The translations under genes and the position numbers were made by a program. DNA of 64,000 nucleotides from Psychromonas aquimarina ATCC BAA-1526 (lineage in GTDB: Bacteria > Pseudomonadota > Gammaproteobacteria > Enterobacterales > Psychromonadaceae): positions 62,001-126,000 of the forward strand of contig NZ_AUAM01000007.1 in the NCBI RefSeq assembly GCF_000428725.1, in the 5' to 3' direction. The notes under the pieces are model-generated. The model ran no database searches and was not told where the DNA came from. It saw only the letters and a list, made by a program, of their open reading frames with translations. Positions 1 through 8,051 of this stretch are shown in pieces. Every line of letters starts with the position of its first letter. The first letter of the stretch is position 1.

Positions 1-156
1 GGTTTTTTCTTCTTTAACGATACCGGCTTCGATTGCATCGATTGCTTTCTGATCGTGTGCATTTGCAGGACAGCCGCAGGCATGTTCACTTGATGCATGT
101 AAACGAGCTTGTTCCAGGTGCCATTGTGCTACTTTAATATGTTGATCAACATTCAT
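1..156 (-). CDS. Unknown small Cys-containing protein, 5' part only
   Basis: Reading leftward from an ATG at 154-156, 52 codons stay open to the window edge, so this is the N-terminal part of a protein whose end is not visible. A purine-rich AAGGA lies about eight bases before the ATG and supports the start. The peptide is hydrophilic, begins MNVDQHIKVAQWHLEQA and carries a Cys-Gly-Cys-Pro motif near residue 32, which could bind metal, but I do not recognise the family. A perfect FNR-type palindrome lies just upstream at 192-205, suggesting oxygen-responsive control. No function is assigned. Confidence 0.6.
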   Translation of the reverse strand, partial: MNVDQHIKVAQWHLEQARLHASSEHACGCPANAHDQKAIDAIEAGIVKEEKT

Positions 157-191
157 GGTAATAATCCTTAAGATAAAAACGGTGTTAGAAA

Positions 192-205
192 TTGATTTAA
201 ATCAA
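192..205. promoter_or_regulatory. FNR-type binding site
   Basis: TTGATTTAAATCAA is an exact match to the FNR consensus TTGAT-N4-ATCAA. Its centre is only about 42 bases from the ATG of the leftward gene, and the ribosome site lies between them. For that gene the site therefore overlaps or follows the likely promoter (repressing geometry) rather than sitting at the usual -41.5 activating position. It could instead act rightward, but no gene starts close by on that side. Confidence 0.65.
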
Positions 206-583
206 TTTGCAGATTATAAACAAACAAATTAGACAATCCAGTGCTTATTGGCTGAAAACTACAATTATTTAACAAATATATTTATCTGCGCAGCAATTCA
301 GCAGGGTAATGATAATCACTCGCAAATACCTGTTATTGCTCACTTCAAGCAGCTCATTGATTTCCTAATCAGTACAATAAATAAATCAGATAATCCGATA
401 TGTTCAACATTTATCTACACAGGTAGAAAGTATGACACAAGAGAGAAAACGTAACATTTTGTATCATTTAGCGGCGTGTAATATCAATGTGTTAAAGATG
501 TGAGTTAATGCCCGCTGCGGCTACTGCATTTTTAATTTAATCAGGTTATAGTCGAGAATATTCTTTCAACTCAGGTTTTCAAT

Positions 584-1483
584 ATGATTATCAAACAATC
601 CTCACTCATTTTACTTGCAGGCTTGACGCTTGCAGGCTGTTCGCAGTCAGTATTAAAATCACCAATTGACAATAATGCAGAGGCATTTATAGAGCCTGCT
701 AAAGCAAGCCTTGTGCTGGCAAATAAGCAGCCGTGCTGTAAAGATTTCAGTCAGCTGAAGTATAAAGAAATTGCCAACGACGATACGCTTTATATCCCGC
801 TAACCAGCGGCTCTCAGGTTTTTGCATTTCCTGAGGGCAACAGTTTTGTTCAGGCGTATAAATTAACGACCAAAGCTAAAAGGCTCAAGCTGACAGTAAG
901 CGGTCTGATCAAAAATACGGCCTTTGCACCGCAGCTGACCCTGTTAGATGCCAATTTCAATGTTACCCGTACTATTTCAACAAAACATTTCTTATATAAA
1001 GAAGCAAGTATGCTGAGCGGTGACATGTTGTCAGCTGATTTAAGCATCTTCCGAGCACAGGAAGATAATTCTGCAAATGAAACTTATCTGCTTTTTTATA
1101 CAACAGAGAAGGCGATGGCAGACAGTACAACGATAATCCACCCTTCGAAAGCTTTTGCAATCGCACACGGTACAGTGCCTCCTGATATTGCCGATCCGGT
1201 TATCCCTCATTCAGCAATGGGTATAATTAAGCTCGACGTTGAAGCTCAGGGAACTAAAGCTGATGTTGAAAACACTTATATTCCTGAAGCGATACCAGCA
1301 GCAATGCCGATGCCGAGCACCAAAAAAGTACTGACTACGGAAGTCGAATTCAATCAGGCAATTGTTCAGGCGGTGGCAGCAAAAGAGATTGATAAAGCGT
1401 TAACTATTGTGGATGACGCTGAAGAAGCCGGCTTTAATAACGCCAGAGAGACTTTTATCGAAGCACTTAAAAACAGCGACTAA
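584..1483 (+). CDS. malM: MalM-family periplasmic lipoprotein
   Basis: A 299-residue lipoprotein with a signal peptide ending in the lipobox LTLAGC (Cys19 the lipidated residue). The mature part matches the MalM (maltose operon periplasmic protein) pattern: a Cys-Cys pair at 51-52 followed by a DFSQL-like stretch, an LLDANF segment in the middle, and the HPSKAFAIAHGTVPPDI block around 186-201 that is typical of the family. MalM is normally the last gene of malK-lamB-malM, and its biochemical role is not settled. Here it stands alone, with its own terminator and no maltose genes nearby. The start is the only ATG before the signal peptide; the ribosome site is weak. Identification rests on remembered family motifs. 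Confidence 0.82.
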   Translation: MIIKQSSLILLAGLTLAGCSQSVLKSPIDNNAEAFIEPAKASLVLANKQPCCKDFSQLKYKEIANDDTLYIPLTSGSQVFAFPEGNSFVQAYKLTTKAKRLKLTVSGLIKNTAFAPQLTLLDANFNVTRTISTKHFLYKEASMLSGDMLSADLSIFRAQEDNSANETYLLFYTTEKAMADSTTIIHPSKAFAIAHGTVPPDIADPVIPHSAMGIIKLDVEAQGTKADVENTYIPEAIPAAMPMPSTKKVLTTEVEFNQAIVQAVAAKEIDKALTIVDDAEEAGFNNARETFIEALKNSD

Positions 1484-1501
1484 TATAACTAATAAACCAA
1501 G

Positions 1502-1536
1502 AGTGACGGTGAACAATTCTCCGTCACTTTTCTTTC
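1502..1536 (+). terminator. Rho-independent terminator after malM
   Basis: An 8-bp perfect stem AGTGACGG/CCGTCACT (1502-1509 with 1521-1528) with an 11-base loop is followed by a T-rich run, 19 bases after the malM stop codon. Confidence 0.8.
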
Positions 1537-1567
1537 CTGCAGATACCTTATTCCTTCTAAACAGACT

Positions 1568-2338
1568 TTAAGATAAAGCTTTAAACTCCACAGTGTATTT
1601 TCCTAACCCCGAATACTCAATTTCAGTACTGCAGTCAAAGTCCACTTCAACTATTCCTGCATAAGAACCACTGATAATAGCCTGCCCGGCTTTAAAGCTG
1701 GTACCGCGCTTAGTCATAAAATTGATTAACCAGTACAAAGGATTCTGCGGAAGCTGATTCGGATGCCGGCCGGCAAAAGTTTGTGTCTTATCCGCTTGCC
1801 TTACCTTGATAGAAATTTCACTGGCGGCGTAAGCTTTTGACTTATCAATCTGCGGACCGATAAACAGTCCCTGATTAACCAAACAGTCGGCAAGCTTCTC
1901 ATAAAAAGTCACCCCGCTCTCTGGTGCAAACCTGTCCTGCATCAGCTCCAGTGCCATATGGCAGGAAGCAACCGCTTCATCTATCTGCGCCTCACTATAA
2001 TCCTGCTGCTGCGCAGGTAGATCTTTACCTAATACAAAAGCGATTTCAGGCTCAATGCGTACTGTCTGATTATCAGCAAACAATGTGCAGATTTCCCCCT
2101 GCTGCACCGTCTGTGAAAAAATCGGTGCGACCACCAGCTGATTATCCGTTATCGGTAACAGACATTTCCAGCCGCCGACAGCATCATTTCGCTGCTTTAT
2201 CATCTGTTCATGAACAGATAATGCATCATCTATACAATTAGGCTGCAGTTCGCTGTTTAGACGAGGAGCTTTTGTACCGGCAGCACGGCGTTTTAATAAC
2301 TCGGCGGCGGCCTGGGAAAATTTATTACAAGTAGTCAT
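1568..2338 (-). CDS. 2-keto-4-pentenoate hydratase-like (FAH superfamily) protein
   Basis: A 256-residue protein of the fumarylacetoacetate hydrolase superfamily, closest in layout to MhpD-type 2-hydroxypenta-2,4-dienoate hydratases. These are cytosolic, divalent-metal enzymes that add water to 2-hydroxydienoates in aromatic meta-cleavage pathways. Family signs are the Glu-x-Glu metal-binding motif in RIEPEIAFVLG (about residues 95-105), the downstream ALELMQDRF block and the C-terminal GIVEVDF segment. No aromatic-degradation genes lie nearby, so the substrate is open: the gene stands alone downstream of pepB, behind the pepB terminator. A decarboxylase of the same fold is possible. Confidence 0.75.
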   Translation of the reverse strand: MTTCNKFSQAAAELLKRRAAGTKAPRLNSELQPNCIDDALSVHEQMIKQRNDAVGGWKCLLPITDNQLVVAPIFSQTVQQGEICTLFADNQTVRIEPEIAFVLGKDLPAQQQDYSEAQIDEAVASCHMALELMQDRFAPESGVTFYEKLADCLVNQGLFIGPQIDKSKAYAASEISIKVRQADKTQTFAGRHPNQLPQNPLYWLINFMTKRGTSFKAGQAIISGSYAGIVEVDFDCSTEIEYSGLGKYTVEFKALS

Positions 2339-2429
2339 AATGAAACCTTAATTGGATAAAAAATATCATACTAGCCTTTGCCGAACGGTGTAGACAGCAA
2401 AACTCTTAATAAATAATAAGTTACACGCA

Positions 2430-2457
2430 TAAAAAGGCCGCGGATAAACGCAGCCTA
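2430..2457 (-). terminator. Terminator after pepB (end of isc-pepB region)
   Basis: On the minus strand AGGCTGCG, a six-base loop and CGCGGCCT form a stem (2435-2442 with 2449-2456), followed by TTTTT. It lies about 20 bases after the pepB stop codon. Confidence 0.8.
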
Positions 2458-2477
2458 ATAAATAAACAGTAGCGCAC

Positions 2478-3770
2478 TTAGACAAACAGCATCTTACTGA
2501 TAGTGCGTACACCATGGCCTTTACCGCCCGCTGCCCATAAAGCATTTGCACTGACCTGATAACTTCCAGCCAGATCAAAATGAATCCAGCCTTTCTGCGG
2601 CTGCTGTACAAACTTAGCTAAAAATGCGGCCGCGGTTGAAGCGCCGGCCATGCCTTCACCACTATGAATATTGGCAATATCAGCAAACGGCGAACTAATC
2701 TGCTGCATATGAAACTCTTCAAAGGGTAAACGCCAAAGCTTTTCATTTTCTTGAGATGCACAGTTTGAAGCAAGTGTTACCAGCCGCTCATCCATGCTTA
2801 ACACTGTATTATAATCACGTCCGACAGCCGTTTTAGCGGCACCGGTTAATGTAGCGGCATCAATAATAGACAAAGCTTTATCTTCCTGGGCGGCAATTAA
2901 TCCGTCGGCTAATATCAGACGCCCTTCTGCATCACTGTTTAAGACTTCAACCGTTACACCGTTTTTATAGGTGATCACATCACCTAATTTAAGGGCACTG
3001 CCGCTGATCAGATTTTCAGCGCAGCACAGATACAGTTTAATACGTTTATTCAAACCGTTAACAATAGCTAATGCCAGTGCACCGGTAAGTGTTGCAGCGC
3101 CGCCCATATCACTTTTCATGGCGGCCATGCCGGCGCTTGGTTTCAGGCTGTAACCGCCGGAGTCAAAGGTAATGCCCTTACCGACTAATGCGAATGCAAC
3201 GGGTGCATGGACATCGCCTGTGGGGTTATAATCCAGCTGCAGCATACAGGGCGGACGCGAACTGCCCTTTCCAACCTGATAAATACCCTGAAAACCATGC
3301 TCTAACAAGCTGTCACCTGAGATAATATTATGTTTTATATGTAAACCTTCAGGTAAAACATGTTTTATTAAAGTAACAGCTTTATCACATAAGATCTCTG
3401 GAGACAGTGCCTGTGGCCCAAGATTAATGGTTTTACGGACCCACTCCATAATCAGTTTACGTGATGTCAGAACTTCGGCTTCATTATCCTCAATGTCACC
3501 AAAATGCACCAGAGCTCCATTTTTGGCATTGTAAAACCCCTGGCTGAATGCCCAGCGCAGCTCTGTTGTCCAAAGTTCTCCCTGCAGCTTTACCTTTTCA
3601 ATACCCATACCGTCTAGTTTTCTGGCGGCACTCTGCACCACAGAAAATGCACCAGTCGGATCGTCAATATGAATCTGAGCATGCCCTTCAGAGAAACTCA
3701 GCAGCGCATTTTTGCCCCAGCTGGAATGAGCCGTATCCGATGATAATGAAACAAAAAAATAGTCTGTCAT
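2478..3770 (-). CDS. pepB: Peptidase B, M17 leucyl aminopeptidase family
   Basis: A 429-residue cytosolic M17 metallo-aminopeptidase (E. coli PepB has 427). The C-terminal catalytic half shows the family core: VGKGITFDSGG (Lys and Asp about 198 and 203), MKSDMGGAA, and the signature NSDAEGRLILADGL at about 278-291 that supplies metal ligands and the catalytic Arg. I start at the ATG at 3768-3770, which has AAAGG eight to nine bases upstream. The longer frame would start at a TTG inside the U-tract of the preceding terminator. pepB follows iscX, as in many gammaproteobacteria, but a good terminator separates the two, so it may have its own promoter. Confidence 0.95.
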   Translation of the reverse strand: MTDYFFVSLSSDTAHSSWGKNALLSFSEGHAQIHIDDPTGAFSVVQSAARKLDGMGIEKVKLQGELWTTELRWAFSQGFYNAKNGALVHFGDIEDNEAEVLTSRKLIMEWVRKTINLGPQALSPEILCDKAVTLIKHVLPEGLHIKHNIISGDSLLEHGFQGIYQVGKGSSRPPCMLQLDYNPTGDVHAPVAFALVGKGITFDSGGYSLKPSAGMAAMKSDMGGAATLTGALALAIVNGLNKRIKLYLCCAENLISGSALKLGDVITYKNGVTVEVLNSDAEGRLILADGLIAAQEDKALSIIDAATLTGAAKTAVGRDYNTVLSMDERLVTLASNCASQENEKLWRLPFEEFHMQQISSPFADIANIHSGEGMAGASTAAAFLAKFVQQPQKGWIHFDLAGSYQVSANALWAAGGKGHGVRTISKMLFV

Positions 3771-3788
3771 ATTATTACCTTTTATCAA

Positions 3789-3818
3789 AAACAAAAACGC
3801 AGGCTAGTGCCTGCGTTT
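3789..3818 (-). terminator. Terminator between iscX and pepB
   Basis: The minus strand reads AAACGCAGGC-ACTA-GCCTGCGTTTTTG: a 10-bp perfect stem, a four-base loop and a U-rich tail. It begins about 20 bases after the iscX stop, so most isc transcripts should end here and pepB may be expressed by read-through or separately. Confidence 0.8.
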
Positions 3819-3838
3819 ATATTATTTTAAGTGTGCGA

Positions 3839-4036
3839 TTACATCTCTTCAATCCAGCACTGCTGCACCGCTTCTAATATACGTTCACTGCAGTGTTTAG
3901 GATCATCATCAAACTCTTCAAGGTTCAAAATCCATTCACGCAGATCGGTAAAACGAATTTGAGTCGGCTCCTGATCCGGATAGATATCCATTAAAGCCAA
4001 TGCTAATTCCCGGGAGTCCAGCCATTTTAAAACCAT
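3839..4036 (-). CDS. iscX: IscX, Fe-S cluster assembly regulator
   Basis: A 65-residue acidic protein (E. coli IscX has 66) starting MVLKWLDSRELALALMD and ending in the family's QCWIEE(M) motif. IscX binds iron and the IscS desulfurase and tunes desulfurase activity. The central FTDLREWILNLEEFDDDP stretch is the conserved IscS-facing acidic surface. It sits in its usual place, 68 bp after fdx, as the last gene of the isc set before a terminator. Confidence 0.95.
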   Translation of the reverse strand: MVLKWLDSRELALALMDIYPDQEPTQIRFTDLREWILNLEEFDDDPKHCSERILEAVQQCWIEEM

Positions 4037-4104
4037 CTTATCCTCCAGTATTATCTTATTCTTAACTGAGTTTATGCTGCTTTAAATATTCTGCTGGATT
4101 CAGA

Positions 4105-4443
4105 TTAATGATTCTCAGAAACGATATTCACTGTGTATTTTGGAATCTCTACCACTAAATCTTCATCTTTCACACAAGCCTGACAGCCTAAACGCGATTC
4201 CGGCTCAAGTCCCCATGCTTTATCCAGCATATCATCTTCTAACTCATCACTCTCTTCAAGAGAATCAAAACCTTCTCGCACAATCACATGACAGGTCGTA
4301 CAGGCGCATGACTTTTCACAGGCATGCTCAATACCGATCTCATTTTTCAAGGCAAGGTCTAAAATAGTTTCACCTTCAACCGCTTCAACAACCAAACCTT
4401 CCGGGCATAACTCTTCATTGGGTAAAAATATTACTTTTGGCAT
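4105..4443 (-). CDS. fdx: ISC-type 2Fe-2S ferredoxin
   Basis: A 112-residue adrenodoxin-type ferredoxin that passes electrons during Fe-S cluster assembly. The ligand pattern is complete: Cys42, Cys48, Cys51 in HACEKSCACTTC and Cys87 in RLGCQAC, the same positions as E. coli Fdx. The extra Cys46 and Cys90 are also those seen in ISC ferredoxins. The gene lies 42 bp after hscA and 68 bp before iscX, as expected for the operon. Confidence 0.96.
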   Translation of the reverse strand: MPKVIFLPNEELCPEGLVVEAVEGETILDLALKNEIGIEHACEKSCACTTCHVIVREGFDSLEESDELEDDMLDKAWGLEPESRLGCQACVKDEDLVVEIPKYTVNIVSENH

Positions 4444-4485
4444 CTTAATCGCACCTTATGCTTTTAATATATCTATTAATTTCTG

Positions 4486-6357
4486 TTAAATCTGATCTAC
4501 TGACTGGCCGGTCAGGGCCTGCTTAATCGATGCATCCATACGCAGTGATGCATAATGATCCGTCAGCTTGTCAATGGCTTCAAGCGCATCTTTAATGGCA
4601 TTAACATCGTCACCACGCCCTGTTTCGGCAAGTGTTTTAATATTATCAACAATGCTCTGATACTCGCTCTCAGACAGGAGCTGCTCACCGTCTTTTTGTA
4701 ATGCAGCTTCCAGATTTTCAATGACACGTTTTACTTCTACCTGCTGCTCAATCAGCATACGCGCCTGAATATCCTGCTGTGCAAAGGTTGTCGAATCAGA
4801 AAGCATCTCCATTACCTGAGCATCACTTAAGCCGTAGGAAGGTTTCACTTCAATATGCGCCTGCACACCAGATGATTTCTCCATTGCGCTGACACTTAAT
4901 AAACCGTCTGCATCAACCTGAAAAGTCACGCGAATATGCGCGGCACCGGCAGCCATCGGCGGAATATCCGTTAAAACAAAACGAGCCAGGGAGCGGCAGT
5001 GCTTAACCATTTCCCGCTCTCCCTGTAAAACATGAATCAGCATCGCTGTCTGACCGTCTTTAAAGGTAGTAAATTCCTGCGCCCGTGCAACTGGAATGGT
5101 GGTATTACGCGGAATCACTTTTTCAACCAGATCGCCCATGGTTTCAAGCCCTAATGACAGGGGCAGGACATCCAGCAGAAGCATTTCTGAATCGGGTTTA
5201 TTACCCACTAAAATATCGGCCTGCACAGCTGCGCCGATAGCCACCACTTTATCCGGATCAATACTGGTTAACAGATCACGTTTAAAGAACTCACTGACCT
5301 TTTCACGCACTAAGGGCACACGGGTTGAACCGCCGACCATCACCACTTGTACAATTTCATCAAGACTGACAGCGGCATCTTTAACGGCACGCTTACAGGC
5401 GCGCAATGTCTTTTTCACTAATTTTTCAATCAGCTGTTCAAAGGTGTTTTTATCAAGCAGACCTGACCAGTTAAGGTGCTGCAGTTCGATTTTCACCTGC
5501 TTCTCTGCACTTAATATCTGTTTCGCATTACGGGCGGCCTGTAATAACTCCTGCTGTAATTCCGGGCTTATCGGAGTGCAGATACCCGCCTGCTCTTTAA
5601 TCCAGTTAACAATGGTCAGATCAAAGTCATCCCCGCCAAGTGCTGAATCACCGCCGGTAGCAAGCACTTCAAAAACACCTTTATGCAGACGTAAAATAGA
5701 AATATCAAAGGTACCGCCGCCTAAATCATAAACAGCAATAAGCCCTTCCTGACCTGAATCTAATCCGTAAGCAATCGCGGCCGCCGTCGGTTCATTTAAT
5801 AAACGTAATACGTGCAGTCCCGCTAAACGGGCTGCATCTTTTGTACCCTGACGCTGCGCATCATCAAAATAAGCCGGCACGGTGATAACCACACCGTCTA
5901 ACTCCCCCTGCAGAGTCTCTGCGGCCCGGGCGCTTAATGCTTTTAAAATTTCACTGGAAGCCTGCACGGCATTAACTGCACCGCTGCGGGTTTCAATCTG
6001 CGCTAAACCGCTTTGATGCGCGCTTAGCTGGTAGGGAAGATGGGTCTTATCTAAATCCAGTAATGCCTTACCGATTAAACGTTTAACTGAAACCAGTGTA
6101 TTCTGCGGATCAGTTAACAAATATTGCTGTGCACTGGCACCAACGCTGATCGAAGTCTCGCCCTGTTCATTCAATTCTCCGTAATGCACTACTGAAGGCA
6201 GCATGTCCTGCTGATTATGATCTACTAAAGTTAAAGCTTCACCGCTTCTCACGCTGGCAACAAGGGAGTTAGTGGTGCCTAAATCGATACCGGCAGCTAA
6301 TTTGTGCTGGTGAGGAGCTGCAGATAAACCCGGCTCTGCAATTTGTAATAATGCCAT
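4486..6357 (-). CDS. hscA: HscA, Hsp70-class chaperone for Fe-S assembly
   Basis: A 623-residue DnaK-like ATPase, close to the 616 of E. coli HscA. The N-terminus [17 protein letters not shown] is characteristic of HscA rather than DnaK. The nucleotide-binding domain shows GIDLGTTNS (23-31), the [12 protein letters not shown] phosphate-2 motif and [10 protein letters not shown]; the substrate-binding domain follows from about residue 390. HscA binds the LPPVK motif of IscU, which is intact in this window, and releases the nascent cluster. It is encoded 24 bp after its J-domain partner hscB. Confidence 0.97.
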   Translation of the reverse strand: MALLQIAEPGLSAAPHQHKLAAGIDLGTTNSLVASVRSGEALTLVDHNQQDMLPSVVHYGELNEQGETSISVGASAQQYLLTDPQNTLVSVKRLIGKALLDLDKTHLPYQLSAHQSGLAQIETRSGAVNAVQASSEILKALSARAAETLQGELDGVVITVPAYFDDAQRQGTKDAARLAGLHVLRLLNEPTAAAIAYGLDSGQEGLIAVYDLGGGTFDISILRLHKGVFEVLATGGDSALGGDDFDLTIVNWIKEQAGICTPISPELQQELLQAARNAKQILSAEKQVKIELQHLNWSGLLDKNTFEQLIEKLVKKTLRACKRAVKDAAVSLDEIVQVVMVGGSTRVPLVREKVSEFFKRDLLTSIDPDKVVAIGAAVQADILVGNKPDSEMLLLDVLPLSLGLETMGDLVEKVIPRNTTIPVARAQEFTTFKDGQTAMLIHVLQGEREMVKHCRSLARFVLTDIPPMAAGAAHIRVTFQVDADGLLSVSAMEKSSGVQAHIEVKPSYGLSDAQVMEMLSDSTTFAQQDIQARMLIEQQVEVKRVIENLEAALQKDGEQLLSESEYQSIVDNIKTLAETGRGDDVNAIKDALEAIDKLTDHYASLRMDASIKQALTGQSVDQI

Positions 6358-6381
6358 CGTTGATTATCCTGTTTACTAGTT

Positions 6382-6891
6382 TTAGTCGAACAATTTTTCT
6401 TCGAGCAGATCGAGTTCGATTTTAAGTTTAAGCATGAATTTTAGTTTTCTTACGCTGTCAGCAGCCGCTTCTAATTGTTTTTCCTGCAGCTGCAGTGCAA
6501 TTTCCGACTCTAAGTCCTGCACCTGCTCCTCAATATTTTCAGCAAAAGCTTCAATTTCATCTTCATCATCTTCTGTAAATGAAGCAATTGTTTCCCGCCA
6601 TTCCATCTGCTGCATTAAGAAGCTGGTATCCTGCAGGGTTCTCTGTTCTAAAGCGATATCAAGACCGTTCAGCAGCAGTAAATACTGTGCACGTAAGCAG
6701 CTGTTTTTTAAAGTTTGATAGGCATCGTTAATTTCTGTGCTTTTCTGCATAGCAGCTAGACGTTCACTGTCTGAATGCATGGCAAATTTATCGGGATGAT
6801 ATTGTTTCTGCAGTTCACGATAGGTTACAGATAATCGTGTTTGATCAACAGAAAACAGAGCAGGCAGGGAGAATAGTTCAAAGTAGTTCAA
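6382..6891 (-). CDS. hscB: HscB, J-domain co-chaperone
   Basis: A 169-residue protein (171 in E. coli) with an N-terminal J domain containing the His-Pro-Asp triad at 32-34 (YHPDKF) and a C-terminal helical bundle that docks IscU. It delivers IscU to HscA and stimulates its ATPase. It follows iscA after 88 bp, a gap containing a terminator-like hairpin that could lower hscBA expression relative to iscSUA. Confidence 0.96.
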   Translation of the reverse strand: MNYFELFSLPALFSVDQTRLSVTYRELQKQYHPDKFAMHSDSERLAAMQKSTEINDAYQTLKNSCLRAQYLLLLNGLDIALEQRTLQDTSFLMQQMEWRETIASFTEDDEDEIEAFAENIEEQVQDLESEIALQLQEKQLEAAADSVRKLKFMLKLKIELDLLEEKLFD

Positions 6892-6923
6892 AACAGTTTC
6901 CTAACGGAGTGAGTGTTAAAATA

Positions 6924-6957
6924 AAAACACCTTTATCTTAACTAAGGTTAAAGGCGT
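6924..6957 (-). terminator. Terminator-like hairpin between iscA and hscB
   Basis: On the minus strand, ACGCCTTTA (6949-6957) can pair with TAAAGGTGT (6927-6935) with one G-T pair, followed by TTTTAT. The loop is 13 bases and holds a further small palindrome. It resembles a weak or partial terminator inside the operon, downstream of iscA. Confidence 0.45.
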
Positions 6958-6979
6958 TAATATAGTGTGAAATCAATAT

Positions 6980-7303
6980 TTAAACACTAAAACTTTCACC
7001 ACAGCCGCATTCGCCGTCGGTATTCGGATTATTAAATTCAAAACCTTCATTAAGGCCTTCTTTAACAAAATCTAATTCTGTACCGTCAAGGTAAACTAAA
7101 CTTTTTTCATCAACGACGATTTTCACACCTTTATCAGTGAATACCTGATCATCATCATTAAGTACATCTACAAATTCAAGAACATAAGCCATGCCCGAAC
7201 AGCCTGATGTTTTAACCCCTAAGCGCAAACCAATGCCTTTACCGCGGTTAGCGAGGAAAGCCGCAACATGTTTTGCTGCTGGTTCTGTCATTGTGATAGC
7301 CAA
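6980..7303 (-). CDS. iscA: IscA, A-type Fe-S carrier (TTG start)
   Basis: A-type carrier with all three cluster cysteines, Cys35 in TSGCSGMAY and Cys99/Cys101 in GECGCGESF, the E. coli IscA positions. I chose a TTG start at 7301-7303: it gives exactly 107 residues as in E. coli, aligns the [10 protein letters not shown] start with the known N-terminus, and has GGAG six bases upstream. The longer reading would start at another TTG (7315) that overlaps this ribosome site. IscA carries clusters or iron to apo-proteins. It lies 105 bp after iscU. Confidence 0.95.
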   Translation of the reverse strand: MAITMTEPAAKHVAAFLANRGKGIGLRLGVKTSGCSGMAYVLEFVDVLNDDDQVFTDKGVKIVVDEKSLVYLDGTELDFVKEGLNEGFEFNNPNTDGECGCGESFSV

Positions 7304-7408
7304 AGTCGACTCCAATTTTTAATTTTATTTCACTAATAAAAACAACTTAATCCGCTTCAATACAGGCAGCTGATTACTCAAGCTGCAGGCATTAAAGCGC
7401 TGTTATCT

Positions 7409-7795
7409 TTATTCAGCCGTATTTTTACTTTTGTAATCATCAATCGCCGCTTTGATCGCATCTTCAGCAAGAATTGAACAGTGAATTTTTACCGGCGGCA
7501 GAGCCAGCTCGGCTGATATTTCAGTGTTGCTGATTTTACCAGCCTCTTCCAGTGTTTTGCCTTTTACCCATTCAGTCACTAGTGAGCTTGAAGCAATTGC
7601 ACTGCCGCAGCCGTAAGTTTTGAATTTAGCATCTTCAATCACACCGTTATCATCGATTTTCAGCTGCAGTTTCATTACATCGCCGCATGCCGGCGCGCCG
7701 ACCATACCTGTCGCAACAGATTTGTCATCTTTATCAAATGAACCTACGTTACGTGGGTTTTCGTAATGGTCGATTACTTTTTCGCTATAAGCCAT
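7409..7795 (-). CDS. iscU: IscU, Fe-S cluster scaffold
   Basis: A 128-residue scaffold protein, the same length as E. coli IscU. Cluster ligands Cys37, Cys63 and Cys106 with His105, and the HscA recognition motif LPPVK at 99-103, are all present. The protein builds 2Fe-2S clusters with sulfur from IscS. The gene is preceded by an unusually long 256-bp gap after iscS that contains a copy of the iscS tail. Confidence 0.97.
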   Translation of the reverse strand: MAYSEKVIDHYENPRNVGSFDKDDKSVATGMVGAPACGDVMKLQLKIDDNGVIEDAKFKTYGCGSAIASSSLVTEWVKGKTLEEAGKISNTEISAELALPPVKIHCSILAEDAIKAAIDDYKSKNTAE

Positions 7796-7953
7796 GATAT
7801 TTATCCTTTTCTCTTTTCTTTAATTTATTACGTAAAATTCAGCTTGTTATCATTGTCTTTAACTTCCAAGTAAAACCTGCATCTCACAAATATAAGAGTG
7901 CGGTTTTTCCGCTAAAGTTCAACAAAACAACTAAGGCCGGTTTTAGTGCATAC

Positions 7954-8013
7954 AACTAGTGATGCGACCACTCGATGCTGCTGATATCGATGCCTTCTTT
8001 AATACATATCCCA
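7954..8013 (-). repeat. Second copy of the iscS 3' end
   Basis: This 60-bp segment matches the end of iscS at 8050-8108 at all but two positions: one synonymous C/T change and one extra A. Read leftward it still encodes the last 14 IscS residues, [14 protein letters not shown], and a stop. It lies 36 bp downstream of the real iscS stop with no start codon of its own, so it is a direct-repeat remnant rather than a gene. Confidence 0.85.
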
Positions 8014-8020
8014 ATTAATG

Positions 8021-8042
8021 GAGAGACATATAAATGTCTCTC
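8021..8042. repeat. Perfect hairpin between the two iscS tails
   Basis: GAGAGACAT-ATAA-ATGTCTCTC is a perfect 9-bp stem with a four-base loop that fills most of the 36-bp gap between the true iscS end and its duplicate. There is no U-tract in either direction, so it is not a standard terminator. It may stabilise or separate the iscRS part of the message. Confidence 0.6.
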
Positions 8043-8051
8043 AGCTATTAA

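Noticed and set aside
248-454. 68-aa ORF with TTG start upstream of malM
   Set aside because: No ribosome site, uneven composition, no recognisable family, and it overlaps the regulatory gap; most likely chance.
5096-5731. 211-aa open frame opposite hscA
   Set aside because: Antisense shadow of a strongly conserved gene; Ser/Cys-rich composition typical of mirror frames.
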